Of a DNA stretch of 64,000 nt, positions 27,740 through 37,255 are shown piece after piece (position 1 is the first letter of the stretch; each line of letters starts with the position of its first letter). The stretch lies in contig NZ_JMLS01000001.1 of NCBI RefSeq assembly GCF_000686845.1, forward strand, positions 496,001 to 560,000. The letters are read 5' to 3'. The translations under genes and the position numbers were made by a program. The notes beneath the pieces were generated by a model. That model searched no databases. It had not been told where the DNA came from and saw only the letters and a list, made by a program, of their open reading frames with translations. Source of the DNA: Paenibacillus sp. UNC451MF. Lineage in GTDB: Bacteria; Bacillota; Bacilli; Paenibacillales; NBRC-103111.

Positions 27740-30073
27740 ATGGGACCGAACAAATTAAAGGTGCGGCGTTTGCCGTTGCTTCCTTTGCGGGGATTGCTCG
27801 TTTATCCTAGCATGGTGCTGCATTTGGACGTAGGCAGGGAGAAATCAGTTAAGGCACTGGAGAAGTCCATGGTGGATGACAGCATGATTCTTCTTTGCTC
27901 GCAATCGGAAGTTAACATTGAAGAACCTACAACGGAAGATATATATCGCATCGGAACGATTGCTAAAGTAAGGCAAATGCTGAAACTACCCAATGGTACG
28001 ATCCGGGTATTGGTCGAGGGGATCGTCCGTGCAGAAATCAATGAATTTTTAACGAATGATGAGTATTATGAGGTTCAAGTTAAGGAGCTGCCTGAACAGG
28101 AATCGTCCGATCCTGAAATCGATGCACTGATGCGTACGGTGCTTACTCAATTTGAGCATTATATTAACTTGTCAAAAAAAGTAACTCCAGAGACGTTAGC
28201 CGCTGTATCTGATATTGATGAGCCGGGGCGGTTGGCTGACGTTATATGCAGTCATTTATCCTTAAAGATCAAGGACAAACAAGAAATTCTAGAAACCATC
28301 GATGTAAAAGATCGCCTGGAAAAGCTGCTCAGCATTCTTAACAATGAGCGTGAAGTTTTGGAGCTTGAGCGCAAAATAAGCCAGCGTGTGAAAAAGCAGA
28401 TGGAGAAAACCCAGAAGGAATATTACCTTCGCGAGCAAATGAAGGCGATCCAGAAAGAGCTTGGGGATAAGGAAGGCAGAGCAGGAGAGGTAGAAGAACT
28501 GCGTAATCAGCTCGCTGAGACCGATGTTCCGGAGAAAGTGAAGGAAAAGATTGAGAAGGAAATTGATCGTCTGGAAAAAATGCCGGCTACCTCGGCTGAA
28601 GGCGGAGTCATTCGCAACTATATCGATTGGCTATTAGGCCTTCCTTGGTCGCAATTTACCGAAGATGACCTGGACATCAACCGAGCGGAAGAAATCTTGA
28701 ACGAAGACCACTACGGCCTTGAGAAGCCTAAGGAACGGGTATTGGAATACTTGGCGGTGCAGCAGCTCGTTAAGAAGCTGAAGGGGCCGATATTATGTCT
28801 AGTGGGCCCTCCAGGAGTAGGTAAAACTTCGATAGCTCGTTCGATAGCTCGATCTTTGGGTCGTCAGTTCATCCGCATTTCGCTTGGCGGCGTGAGGGAT
28901 GAGGCGGAAATTCGGGGACACCGTCGCACGTATGTCGGGGCGATGCCTGGACGTATCATTCAAGGAATGAAAAATGCCGGTTCATCCAACCCAGTCTTCC
29001 TACTCGACGAAATAGACAAGATGGCTATGGATTTCCGTGGAGACCCGGCAGCAGCTTTGTTGGAGGTACTTGACCCTGAGCAGAACAACACCTTCAGCGA
29101 TCATTATATTGAAGTACCGTTCGATCTGTCGAATGTCATGTTCGTGACAACGGCTAATGCGGTACACAACATTCCTAGGCCACTCCTTGACAGGATGGAA
29201 GTACTCTATATTCCGGGCTATACCGAGATCGAGAAGCTGCATATCGGACGCAACTATTTGCTGCCTAAACAGCAAAAGGACCACGGTTTGCAGGAAGATC
29301 AGCTCATAATTGAAGAACAAGCGCTTATGCGCATTGTTCGTGAATATACCCGTGAAGCGGGAGTTCGTAATTTAGAGCAGCAAATTTCAGCCGTTTGTCG
29401 TAAAGCGGCCAAGAAAGTTGTATCTGGGCAAGATGTGAAAGTCAACATTGGCTATAATGATGTCAAAGAGTATTTGGGACCACCGAAGTTCCGCTTTGGA
29501 GTTGCCGAGGAATTCGACCAAATCGGAGCCGTTACAGGCCTTGCGTGGACGGAAGTGGGCGGAGATACACTGGTGATCGAGGTTACTGTGATGCCAGGTA
29601 ACGGCAAGCTGACTCTAACAGGCAAATTAGGCGACGTCATGAAGGAATCGGCGCAGGCTGCATTCAGCTATACCCGTTCCCGTATTGGTCAGCTGGACAT
29701 TGCCAAAGATTTTCATGAAAAAATGGATATTCATATTCACATTCCTGAAGGAGCCATACCTAAGGATGGACCTTCGGCAGGGATCACGATGGGTACAGCA
29801 CTGATTTCGGCACTGACGAATATCCCTGTGTCCCGTGAAGTAGCTATGACAGGCGAAATTACACTGCGCGGCCGCGTACTGCCGATAGGCGGTCTTAAGG
29901 AAAAGAGCCTGGCGGCTCACCGTGCCGGAATCCGTAAAATTATTATCCCTAAGGATAACGAAAAAGACATCGAAGAAATCCCGGAAAGCGTGCGTAACGA
30001 GCTGACCTTTATCCCTGTCTCGCATATGGATGAAGTGCTCGAGCATGCTTTAGTCAAACCCGTAGGGGTATAA
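27740..30073 (+). CDS. lonA: ATP-dependent protease LonA
   Basis: The 777-residue soluble Lon protease has the N-terminal substrate-binding domain ([13 protein letters not shown] opening), a long coiled-coil region around 190-270, AAA+ domain with Walker [10 protein letters not shown] and Walker [10 protein letters not shown], and a C-terminal protease domain with catalytic Ser in [10 protein letters not shown] and Lys in GLKEKSLAA. It degrades damaged and regulatory proteins. ATG 27740 is placed by CAGGAGGTG eight bases before; the 36 upstream codons in frame lie in the leader and are not expected to be translated. Confidence 0.97.
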   Translation: MGPNKLKVRRLPLLPLRGLLVYPSMVLHLDVGREKSVKALEKSMVDDSMILLCSQSEVNIEEPTTEDIYRIGTIAKVRQMLKLPNGTIRVLVEGIVRAEINEFLTNDEYYEVQVKELPEQESSDPEIDALMRTVLTQFEHYINLSKKVTPETLAAVSDIDEPGRLADVICSHLSLKIKDKQEILETIDVKDRLEKLLSILNNEREVLELERKISQRVKKQMEKTQKEYYLREQMKAIQKELGDKEGRAGEVEELRNQLAETDVPEKVKEKIEKEIDRLEKMPATSAEGGVIRNYIDWLLGLPWSQFTEDDLDINRAEEILNEDHYGLEKPKERVLEYLAVQQLVKKLKGPILCLVGPPGVGKTSIARSIARSLGRQFIRISLGGVRDEAEIRGHRRTYVGAMPGRIIQGMKNAGSSNPVFLLDEIDKMAMDFRGDPAAALLEVLDPEQNNTFSDHYIEVPFDLSNVMFVTTANAVHNIPRPLLDRMEVLYIPGYTEIEKLHIGRNYLLPKQQKDHGLQEDQLIIEEQALMRIVREYTREAGVRNLEQQISAVCRKAAKKVVSGQDVKVNIGYNDVKEYLGPPKFRFGVAEEFDQIGAVTGLAWTEVGGDTLVIEVTVMPGNGKLTLTGKLGDVMKESAQAAFSYTRSRIGQLDIAKDFHEKMDIHIHIPEGAIPKDGPSAGITMGTALISALTNIPVSREVAMTGEITLRGRVLPIGGLKEKSLAAHRAGIRKIIIPKDNEKDIEEIPESVRNELTFIPVSHMDEVLEHALVKPVGV

Positions 30074-30113
30074 CATGAGGCTTCAGCCTCAAAGAAGGAA
30101 AGAGTGAAGGAAC

Positions 30114-30749
30114 ATGAAGGTCAATCAAGCTGAGTTTATTATCAGCGCGGTTGGTCCGAGTCAGTATCCTCCAGACGCCTTGCCTGAGATTGCTCTGGCA
30201 GGGCGTTCTAACGTAGGAAAGTCATCACTGATCAATCGGATGATCCAGCGCAAAAATCTGGCTAGAACAAGCTCCAAACCGGGGAAGACGCAGCAGTTAA
30301 ATTATTATAAAATTAATCAGGACTTATTCTTCGTTGATTTGCCGGGTTACGGCTATGCGCAAGTGTCTAAATCCAAGCGTGAAATATGGGGAAAGTTTAT
30401 TGAAGAATATTTGCTTCATCGCGAATATTTGAAGCTGGTGCTTCTCATCATTGATTTGAGGCATCCGCCATCCAAGGATGATCAGGCAATGTATGCTTGG
30501 CTCAAACACAATGGGGTACCGCTATGCGTTGTAACGACAAAGGCGGATAAAATATCCAAAGGCCAATGGCAAAAACACGTGAAAATTGTTAAAGAAACAC
30601 TGCAAATGGATAAAAACGACCCATTTGTCTTGTTCTCTTCAGAAATTGGTCTTGGCAAGGACGAGCTCTGGGGTGTCATACAGGATGCGATTCGCCATGA
30701 AGAAGAGGAAACTACTCTTGAAGAAGAAGCGGTGAATGCGCCGGAATAA
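30114..30749 (+). CDS. engB: Ribosome biogenesis GTP-binding protein (YihA/YsxC/EngB)
   Basis: A 211-residue TRAFAC GTPase needed for assembly of the large ribosomal subunit. GTP-binding motifs are GRSNVGKSS (G1), a Thr in KPGKTQQ (G2), DLPGYG (G3) and TTKADK (G4). The Glu-rich C-terminal tail ([12 protein letters not shown]) is longer than in many homologues. It lies 40 bp after lonA, as in B. subtilis, and is followed by a strong terminator. Confidence 0.96.
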   Translation: MKVNQAEFIISAVGPSQYPPDALPEIALAGRSNVGKSSLINRMIQRKNLARTSSKPGKTQQLNYYKINQDLFFVDLPGYGYAQVSKSKREIWGKFIEEYLLHREYLKLVLLIIDLRHPPSKDDQAMYAWLKHNGVPLCVVTTKADKISKGQWQKHVKIVKETLQMDKNDPFVLFSSEIGLGKDELWGVIQDAIRHEEEETTLEEEAVNAPE

Positions 30750-31102
30750 ACGCCGTAGCAGATGTATAATCAATCCCTTTCGGGAAGCTTACAGCTTCCC
30801 GAAAGGGATTTTTTTTATGAACGGTATAACAATACTTCATCCATATGCAATGAAGGCTATTGATGGTTCTTCCTTGAAGGAGCATACAGGACAGAGGGAA
30901 CTGCATAACTTAATAAGGGAAACAGAGGGATTTATATGAAAAAGTTGAATCATCCCGTGATTAAAGCAGTTTTTTCAGAATTTCAACGGAATTCAATGAA
31001 TTGAAAGCAGGAATATTAAATATTTATGTAGTATAATGTATATAGAACAAGAGAATATAGTTTTGGCTTCATGTTTCGAAAACAAAGAATCGAGGGATTT
31101 TT
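30750..31102 (+). other. Intergenic region engB to the 196-residue gene
   Basis: This 353-bp gap holds the engB terminator. Behind it a 40-codon frame (30817-30939) starts right after the T run and overlaps, as ATGA, a 22-codon frame at 30936-31004 (product starting MKKLNHPV) that has GAGGGATTT before it. Neither has clear support. TATAAT at 31032-31037 lies upstream of the next gene but lacks a well-spaced -35 (TTGAAA at 31001 is 25 bp away). Confidence 0.5.
30773..30817 (+). terminator. Rho-independent terminator after engB
   Basis: A long perfect stem (AATCCCTTTCGGGAAGCT against AGCTTCCCGAAAGGGATT) with a short loop is followed by eight T residues. Confidence 0.96.
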
Positions 31103-31693
31103 ATGGCAATGAGGTTAGCGACCCAATACGTCAAAACCTGCCTACAGTTAACGGAAGCCGAGATGGCCATGTTTATTCAGATGTTTGTCGATCATCAAGC
31201 CTCCTTGCAGGTCAAAGTGCTTGAAAACGGAAATCAAGAGGTGGTTCTGCTAGATAACGAGGCGGGACAGGAGATTGTCCTATCGTTCGAAAGAAAGTTT
31301 AACACGTTTGTTTGCCGCGGCACTTGCTGCATAACAGACAAAAATTTGGTGCAGCTAATGCGAAAAGCTGTTTCAACGTTCAAAGGAAGCGCCGTTGTTC
31401 ACCGTATTTATGAAACCTATACGATGATTTATGAGTATGAGCAGGGCGCTGTAGTCAAAATAGTGGAGCGCAAAGGCCAAACCGAACGACTTATTTATGA
31501 ATTCAAGGATACGGTCGGAATGCTGGAGCGATTGTTCCGTAAAGTGGGGGTAGAGCAAGAAATACTGAGCATTAAATCTCAGATCAATGATTTGCTCGAC
31601 CTGAGAAATGACATTCAAGACGTCGCCGTACGCGAACAAATTGATGGTCGCCTTCAAAAGATGACACATCGTTTATTCGCACTCGAAGCTTAA
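31103..31693 (+). CDS. Hypothetical protein, 196 residues
   Basis: I do not recognise a functional domain. The protein is soluble, with an N-terminal half of mixed strands (QVKVLENGNQEVVLLDN, EIVLSFERKFN), a cysteine pair in FVCRGTCCIT near residue 72-76, and a helical C-terminal third (EQEILSIKSQINDLLDLRNDI) that may form a coiled coil. ATG 31103 follows GAGGGATTTTT. It is a single-gene transcript with its own terminator, and base composition matches its neighbours. The Cys-rich CRGTCC motif could bind metal, but this is speculation. Confidence 0.75.
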   Translation: MAMRLATQYVKTCLQLTEAEMAMFIQMFVDHQASLQVKVLENGNQEVVLLDNEAGQEIVLSFERKFNTFVCRGTCCITDKNLVQLMRKAVSTFKGSAVVHRIYETYTMIYEYEQGAVVKIVERKGQTERLIYEFKDTVGMLERLFRKVGVEQEILSIKSQINDLLDLRNDIQDVAVREQIDGRLQKMTHRLFALEA

Positions 31694-32024
31694 CTATAAA
31701 TAGTAAAAAAACTTTTCCGGACACACCGGAGAAGTTTTTTTTGTCTGCAGAAATCTAATGTTTACCATACACATGAGACGAGACTATAACATATGTTAGT
31801 CAATGTGTGATCTCTCAGCAATAAAAATAGGCATTGGTAAAAAAAAGTATTGCTTTTATTCGTAATAGATGTTATTTTTATTCTCGTTGAAAACAAAATA
31901 GGAACCAGGATTCACTCAGGACATTGAATGTTGCGAGAGATTATTCCCTCGAGAAGTGAATGACGTAGGTCCTAGCGGATGAAATTTTTTCAAACATTTT
32001 ATTCCTAGGAAGGGGGACCGAAAG
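31694..32024 (+). promoter_or_regulatory. speD leader region with possible alternative RNA pairings
   Basis: After the preceding terminator, about 280 bp precede speD. Within the last 120 bases, ATTCACT (31910-31916) can pair with AGTGAAT (31955-31961), and TCCTAG (31970-31975) can pair with CTAGGA (32005-32010), which overlaps the speD ribosome site AGGAAGGGGG. GGTCC (31968-31972) could instead pair with GGACC (32015-32019) or with upstream GGAC. These are pairings seen by eye, not a recognised riboswitch class. Confidence 0.35.
31707..31742 (+). terminator. Rho-independent terminator after the 196-residue gene
   Basis: Stem AAAACTTTTCCGG / CCGGAGAAGTTTT with an ACACA loop, then a T run. 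Confidence 0.9.
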
Positions 32025-32426
32025 ATGGAATACTCAACTTTCGGAAGACACGTTGCTGTTGATACTTGGGGAGTGGACTTTGAACTTCTCAACAATGCAG
32101 AATGGTTACAGGCGCAAATGGTAGAGGCTGCGGAGGCATGTGGAGCGACAGTAATGTCCGTTCAATCCAAGCAGTTTGAACCACAAGGTGCAACAGTGCT
32201 AGTATTATTGTCGGAAAGTCATCTCTCCATTCATACTTATCCTGAGAAGGGTTTTGCTGCATTAGATTGTTATACTTGCGGCGAAACTGTTGATCCTCAA
32301 CTGGCTATCGATTATATGATTTCGGTACTTAAACCGGAAACTGCACATGCGAAAAAGCTTGTTCGCGGAATGGGTGAGTTGAAAGTGGAAACGCCGGAAC
32401 TAAAATTAGTTCAATTGACAAAATAA
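32025..32426 (+). CDS. speD: S-adenosylmethionine decarboxylase proenzyme
   Basis: The 133-residue proenzyme cleaves itself between Glu and Ser in the SESHLSIHTYPE motif, leaving a pyruvoyl group on the new N-terminus; it decarboxylates SAM to provide the aminopropyl donor for spermidine synthesis. The catalytic His and Cys are seen in SIHTYPEKG and DCYTCG. Length matches the small class IB enzymes of Firmicutes. The start ATG follows AGGAAGGGGG. A terminator follows the stop, and no spermidine synthase gene is adjacent. Confidence 0.96.
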   Translation: MEYSTFGRHVAVDTWGVDFELLNNAEWLQAQMVEAAEACGATVMSVQSKQFEPQGATVLVLLSESHLSIHTYPEKGFAALDCYTCGETVDPQLAIDYMISVLKPETAHAKKLVRGMGELKVETPELKLVQLTK

Positions 32427-32443
32427 TAACTCGTTTAAATGGT

Positions 32444-32476
32444 AGCCACGGAGAAATCCGTGGTTATTTGTTTTCT
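32444..32476 (+). terminator. Rho-independent terminator after speD
   Basis: Stem AGCCACGGA / TCCGTGGTT with a GAAA tetraloop is followed by ATTTGTTTTCTT. Confidence 0.85.
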
Positions 32477-32558
32477 TATCCTCCCATACAATGAACAAGT
32501 AGAGCTTGTATAGCGTTTTCGCCGAAGCTTGGGTAACAATGGCTAGGGAGGATATCGG

Positions 32559-33086
32559 ATGAAACGAAAACGAAAGTGGGTAATGTATGTCATCCTTGCT
32601 TTTTTAATCGTTTGGCCTGTATATCAAATAATTGGAATGGTGAGCGAGCATTCGGAAAAGCAAGATGCGGGGAAGCTGCTCTACCAGGTCTCTTTGTTTC
32701 AAATGGAGCTGTTAAGCAGTTACTTGCACGATACCGATAAGGTGAAGGACACCGAGTCATTAAATCCGCTTCGTCAAGCCGTTTATACGGCTAACTTTAC
32801 ACATCAGCATCTTGTGCTGGCTTTTGGCGAAAATAGTCTGACACCGCTCGAGAGCCTGTCACAATTAATGCAGTTTGTCATTCGCCTCCAAATAGGAGGC
32901 CAGCGCCCTATAAAGAGCGACGAGGTTCAAGCTTTATTGGAGGTTCGTAAGCAGTTTGATGATCTATACGATGCCTATGGGAAGCTGTTATCATCTCGAG
33001 GCGATATTATTGCATCTCAGAATCAGAGGCTGCAAAAAGACGACAAAGCGATGACGGATTTACTCCGCAAAAAACTGCTTCAATAA
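32559..33086 (+). CDS. Hypothetical membrane-anchored protein, 175 residues
   Basis: After a basic start (MKRKRKW) comes one transmembrane helix (about residues 8-27), then an extracytoplasmic domain of about 145 mostly helical residues with no cysteines. The N-in, C-out topology follows the positive-inside rule. ATG 32559 lies after AGGGAGGATATCGG. I recognise no domain. It stands alone between speD and hemA, 170 bp upstream of hemA. A role in the heme block cannot be claimed. Confidence 0.75.
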   Translation: MKRKRKWVMYVILAFLIVWPVYQIIGMVSEHSEKQDAGKLLYQVSLFQMELLSSYLHDTDKVKDTESLNPLRQAVYTANFTHQHLVLAFGENSLTPLESLSQLMQFVIRLQIGGQRPIKSDEVQALLEVRKQFDDLYDAYGKLLSSRGDIIASQNQRLQKDDKAMTDLLRKKLLQ

Positions 33087-33211
33087 GGTGAAAAAAGCTT
33101 TCCTTGTATAAATGGAATCAAATTGGCTGAAAATATAGGAAATAGTTCCGGTTTATAAATCTTGCTTTCACATATTATACAAAAAATTTGTCGGAGAGGC
33201 TCGGCAAACTG

Positions 33212-33220
33212 TGCTATAAT
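33212..33220 (+). promoter_or_regulatory. Extended -10 promoter element of the hem operon
   Basis: TGCTATAAT (TGN plus a perfect TATAAT) stands 38 bp before the hemA start. No good -35 is seen at 17 bp, which an extended -10 can compensate. Confidence 0.5.
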
Positions 33221-33257
33221 GAGTTCTAGATTAAGAAGAGGAAGGCAGGTGACACAT

Positions 33258-34652
33258 ATGCATATCGTTGTGGCGGGCTTGAACTATAGAACAGCACCGG
33301 TATCGATCCGCGAGAAATTCACATTTTCCGATGCGGATCTGGAACTGGCTCTGAAAGAGCTCAAAGAAACGAAAAGCGTAATGGAATGTGTCATTGTGGG
33401 CACCTGTAACCGTACGGAGCTGTATGTAGTTGTCGATCGGGAACACTTGTGCGATCATTACCTGCGCGGATTTATTGAGAAGTGGTTTGGCGTTCCGCGT
33501 GAGCAGTTTAATAAACATTTGTATATTTATGAAAATGAAAAAGCAATAGATCATTTGTTCCGCGTAACGAGCGGACTGGATTCGATGGTTATTGGGGAAA
33601 CGCAAATCTTGGGTCAAATCCGAAATGCGTTTTTGTTGTCACAGCAAACGAAGACGACGGGTACCCTGTTTAATACGCTTTTCAAACAAGCTGTTACCTT
33701 GGCTAAACGAGCACATACAGAGACTGGCATTGGTGAAAATCCGGTATCGGTGAGCTACGCTGCTGTTGAGCTGGGCAAACGGATTTTCGGAAGCTACGAT
33801 CATAAGAAAGTGATGATTATCGGAGCCGGTAAGATGAGCGAGCTTACTGTTAAGCATCTCTATGCAAATGGTGCTGATAAGGTTATTGTAGTCAACCGCA
33901 CCTTAAGTCGTGCTCAAGAGCTTGCAGGCAAGTTCCAAGGTGTAGCGAGCTCCATGGATAAACTGCTTGATTATCTCGAAGAAGTCGATATTGTTATCAG
34001 CTCGACGGGTTCCTCTGAAATGGTATTAAACCGTGCTCAGGTTGCTGCTGTTCTTCAGAAACGTCGTTCACGTCCTTTGTTTATGATTGATATCGCGGTT
34101 CCAAGGGATTTGGATTCCGCTATCGGGGATTTGCCGAATGTGTTTTTATACGATATCGATAATCTGCAGTCCATTGTGAATAATCACTTGCAAGAGCGCC
34201 GTAAGGCCGCCCTTGTCATTGAAGATATGATTGTGGAGGAGATGTCTGTGTTTGAACAATGGACGCGTACGTTGGGTGTTACCCCGCTGATACAGGCTCT
34301 GCAAACGAAAGCTAGCACTATTCATGAGGAGACAATGGATAGCTTGATGAAGAAGCTTCCTGATCTTGATGAACGGGAGCTCAAAGTCATTCGTAAATTA
34401 ACAAAAAGTATTGTGAATCAAATGCTCAGAGATCCTGTAATCCGAATTAAAGAGATGGCTGCCGAGCGTGATGGAGAAGAAGCTTTGGACTATTTCACCA
34501 AAATATTTGCCCTTGAAGAGCAATTGTTGGAGCAGGAACGTGCGGAGAGCGTTACCCGCCAGCAGGAAGCGAGCGAGACTCCTGATCGCTGGAAGGAAGA
34601 GATATTGACAAAGGTTTCGTTGAAGCCTGCCGATGCCTTGGCTAAAACGTAG
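33258..34652 (+). CDS. hemA: Glutamyl-tRNA reductase
   Basis: The 464-residue enzyme reduces glutamyl-tRNA(Glu) to glutamate-1-semialdehyde, the first committed step of tetrapyrrole synthesis in the C5 pathway. The catalytic Cys is in VGTCNRTELY, the NADPH-binding loop in IGAGKMSEL, and the SGLDSMVIGETQILGQ signature is intact. ATG 33258 follows GGCAGGTGA; upstream in-frame codons have no ribosome site. It opens the hem block and is followed 14 bp on by hemX. Confidence 0.97.
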   Translation: MHIVVAGLNYRTAPVSIREKFTFSDADLELALKELKETKSVMECVIVGTCNRTELYVVVDREHLCDHYLRGFIEKWFGVPREQFNKHLYIYENEKAIDHLFRVTSGLDSMVIGETQILGQIRNAFLLSQQTKTTGTLFNTLFKQAVTLAKRAHTETGIGENPVSVSYAAVELGKRIFGSYDHKKVMIIGAGKMSELTVKHLYANGADKVIVVNRTLSRAQELAGKFQGVASSMDKLLDYLEEVDIVISSTGSSEMVLNRAQVAAVLQKRRSRPLFMIDIAVPRDLDSAIGDLPNVFLYDIDNLQSIVNNHLQERRKAALVIEDMIVEEMSVFEQWTRTLGVTPLIQALQTKASTIHEETMDSLMKKLPDLDERELKVIRKLTKSIVNQMLRDPVIRIKEMAAERDGEEALDYFTKIFALEEQLLEQERAESVTRQQEASETPDRWKEEILTKVSLKPADALAKT

Positions 34653-34666
34653 TTTGGAGAGGTGCC

Positions 34667-35491
34667 ATGGTCGCGAAAAGTTGGTTGTACGATGTAATTA
34701 TTTATATATACGCCCTGAGCCTGCTGTTTTACTTCTCGGACTTTGTTGGTCCGAATCGAAGCGCAAAACGGATGGGGACAGGGTTGCTTTCTTTTGTTTG
34801 GGTTCTGCAAACGATTTATTTAGTGTTAAACTTGGTGTGGCATGATCGTTCAACGGCATTTTCCATGTTTGAAACGCTATTTATGCTTTCTTGGCTGCTT
34901 GTAACGGTTTCGCTTGTAGTGAACCGTTTTTTTCGTATCGAGCTGTTCGTTTTTATCGTTAATCTTATTGGTTTTACCGTGTTGGCTTTGAATTTTTTCA
35001 GCAATCCGAAAGTATCGCCAACATTGGCTTACTGGAATGTGAGCGACGAAGTGTTATTCATTCACATCAGCTTCTCTCTTGGAAGCTATGTTGCTTTTGT
35101 GGTATCCGGGGTATTCTCGGGAATGTACTTGTTTTTGCATCGTCAATTGAAAGAGAAGAAATGGTCGAAGCTCATGCAAAGACTGCCCAGCTTAGATAAG
35201 ACTGACTATTACTCTTTTATTTCCGTAGTCATCGGGACGCCGCTGTTGTTATTAGGGATGTCGCTTGGGGTTGTCTGGATTTCATTACAGCATGATTTAT
35301 CCTTGTTTTTTGATCCAAAAGTGATTAACTCCTGGTTCGTCCTGCTTGCTTATATCTTTTACTTGTTTCAAAGGATTCTGCTTAAGACGCCGGGGTACAA
35401 GCTGGCATTATGGAATTTGGCCGCATTTTTTATTATGGCTTTGAATTTTGTTTTTGCTAACTTTTATTCTTCGTTTCATCAATGGTCTTGA
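34667..35491 (+). CDS. hemX: HemX-type membrane protein (CcsA/cytochrome c assembly family)
   Basis: A 274-residue integral membrane protein with about eight transmembrane segments, of the CcsA/CcmC heme-handling superfamily. In B. subtilis HemX lies after hemA and lowers the level of glutamyl-tRNA reductase; the same position supports this identity. Conserved histidines occur in LNLVWHDRS and EVLFIHISFS. ATG follows GGAGAGG. Confidence 0.9.
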   Translation: MVAKSWLYDVIIYIYALSLLFYFSDFVGPNRSAKRMGTGLLSFVWVLQTIYLVLNLVWHDRSTAFSMFETLFMLSWLLVTVSLVVNRFFRIELFVFIVNLIGFTVLALNFFSNPKVSPTLAYWNVSDEVLFIHISFSLGSYVAFVVSGVFSGMYLFLHRQLKEKKWSKLMQRLPSLDKTDYYSFISVVIGTPLLLLGMSLGVVWISLQHDLSLFFDPKVINSWFVLLAYIFYLFQRILLKTPGYKLALWNLAAFFIMALNFVFANFYSSFHQWS

Positions 35492-35533
35492 TGGCGGTAA
35501 TCGTTTATCGGCCATATGAGAGGTGCGAATCTA

Positions 35534-36244
35534 TTGCCTAATAAAATATATTATCCGCTAATGCTTAATGCGGAGGACAAGCCCTGTGTTATTATTGGCG
35601 GGGGGACTGTTGCCGAGCGCAAGGCGGAAGCGTTAATAGAAGCGGGAGCGCATGTGACGGTAATAAGTCCGGAATGTTCGCCACAGCTTGAACGCTGGGG
35701 TCAGGATGGGACGATTACAATAGTCTATGAGTCGTACCGTTTTGGACTGCCTCAGTTGAACAGGGCATTCCTTGTATTTGCCGCTACGGATAAGCTAGAA
35801 GTGAATGCCGCTGTGCGTATGGAAGCAGAATCGATGGGTAAGCTGGTCAATGTGGCAGACGATTCGGAACGAAGCGGCTTTATTGTCCCGGCAACCGTGC
35901 GTCGAGGAAAGCTTCTAATCTCGGTTTCCACTGCCGGTGCCAGTCCTGCTGTGGCAAGGAAAGTAAAGCAGGAGCTGGAGCTAGTATTCGGTCAAGAGTA
36001 TGAGGAATATTTAGACCTGCTGCAGGAGCTTCGTCTATTGATTCAACAGGTCGTGTCGGATACGTCCGAGCGACAAGATTGGTTCCGACGTATGCTGGAA
36101 TGGGATTTGCTGCCTCTCATTCGATTGGGAAGGCTTCTAACGGATGATCGTCGCGAATTATACCAAATCATTGAGGGAGAACCGACATCCGCAGGGATGG
36201 AGCGTGCAAAGGCTTGGCTGCAGAATCGCTTAACCTCTTCATGA
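35534..36244 (+). CDS. Precorrin-2 dehydrogenase (siroheme synthase N-terminal type)
   Basis: The 236-residue protein oxidises precorrin-2 to sirohydrochlorin with NAD. It opens YYPLMLN, has the nucleotide-binding VIIGGGTVAERKAEALIEAGA, the VFAATD segment and the NVADDSERSGFIVPA motif with catalytic-type Asp, then SVSTAGASPAVARKVK. TTG 35534 is preferred to ATG 35516 because GAGAGGTG stands eight bases before it and the result begins close to the family start. Lying inside the heme block, with a CobA domain encoded two genes later, it defines a siroheme branch. Confidence 0.93.
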   Translation: MPNKIYYPLMLNAEDKPCVIIGGGTVAERKAEALIEAGAHVTVISPECSPQLERWGQDGTITIVYESYRFGLPQLNRAFLVFAATDKLEVNAAVRMEAESMGKLVNVADDSERSGFIVPATVRRGKLLISVSTAGASPAVARKVKQELELVFGQEYEEYLDLLQELRLLIQQVVSDTSERQDWFRRMLEWDLLPLIRLGRLLTDDRRELYQIIEGEPTSAGMERAKAWLQNRLTSS

Positions 36245-36310
36245 AGATCCAAGCACCCGTAAACGGATTACCATAACAAATACATATTATGATTGAGAGG
36301 GCTGACATCT

Positions 36311-37249
36311 ATGCGGAAAATCGTAGTAGGAACCCGACAAAGCGCTTTAGCTTTAACACAGACGGGACAGGTCGTAGATCAGCTGCGCGAGCTATGCAAG
36401 CAGCTAGGAATCGAATGCGAGTTCGAACTAAAAAAAATCGTGACTAAAGGAGATCGCATCCTGGACGTAACATTATCCAAAGTCGGGGGAAAAGGTCTCT
36501 TTGTAAAGGAAATCGAGCAGGCGATGTTTGACGGTGAGATCGACCTGGCTGTACATAGTATGAAGGATATGCCGGCGGAATTGCCTGAGGGACTGACCAT
36601 TGGTGCTGTACCGAGGCGTGAAGATGCGCGGGACTGTTTGATTTCCCGTGATGGCAATGGATTGGACGAGCTCCCTCAAGGAGCAAAGGTAGGCACCAGC
36701 AGCTTGCGCCGTTCGTGTCAGCTGCAGAACTTCCGTCCAGACCTCAACATCGAGTCTATTCGTGGCAATATCGATTCCAGATTAAAAAAGCTTGAAACCG
36801 AGGGCTTTGACGCTATTTTACTGGCTGCTGCAGGTTTGCACCGGATTGGCTGGCAGGACCGTATCAGCGCGTACATCCCTGCGGAGATCAGTCTGCCGGC
36901 AGTTGGACAAGGGGCTTTGTGCATCGAGTGCCGCAGTGATGACGAGTTCGTTATGGGGCTGCTCAAGCAATACAATCATGAACCGACCGGTTTGGCGGTA
37001 GCGGCAGAAAGAAGCTTCCTGGCCAAGCTAAACGGAGGATGTCAGGTGCCTATCGGGGCTTATGCAAGCCTTGGAGATGAAGGAGGCAACCCTGTCATTA
37101 CTTTAACGGGTATGGTAGGTTCGCCGGATGGCAAACAGCTTCTGAAAGAAACGATGACAGGAACAGACCCGGACAAGCTGGGCCGCAAAGTGGCGGAAGC
37201 ATTGATCAGCCAGGGGGCTGAAGATATTTTGGCGACGGTGAGGAGTTGA
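36311..37249 (+). CDS. hemC: Hydroxymethylbilane synthase (porphobilinogen deaminase)
   Basis: A 312-residue enzyme that links four porphobilinogens into hydroxymethylbilane. The dipyrromethane cofactor is attached to the Cys in [13 protein letters not shown]; other markers are [13 protein letters not shown], the [11 protein letters not shown] substrate loop with catalytic Asp region, and [14 protein letters not shown] 36311 follows GAGAGGG. It ends seven bp before the next start. Confidence 0.97.
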   Translation: MRKIVVGTRQSALALTQTGQVVDQLRELCKQLGIECEFELKKIVTKGDRILDVTLSKVGGKGLFVKEIEQAMFDGEIDLAVHSMKDMPAELPEGLTIGAVPRREDARDCLISRDGNGLDELPQGAKVGTSSLRRSCQLQNFRPDLNIESIRGNIDSRLKKLETEGFDAILLAAAGLHRIGWQDRISAYIPAEISLPAVGQGALCIECRSDDEFVMGLLKQYNHEPTGLAVAAERSFLAKLNGGCQVPIGAYASLGDEGGNPVITLTGMVGSPDGKQLLKETMTGTDPDKLGRKVAEALISQGAEDILATVRS

Positions 37250-37255
37250 GTCGAG

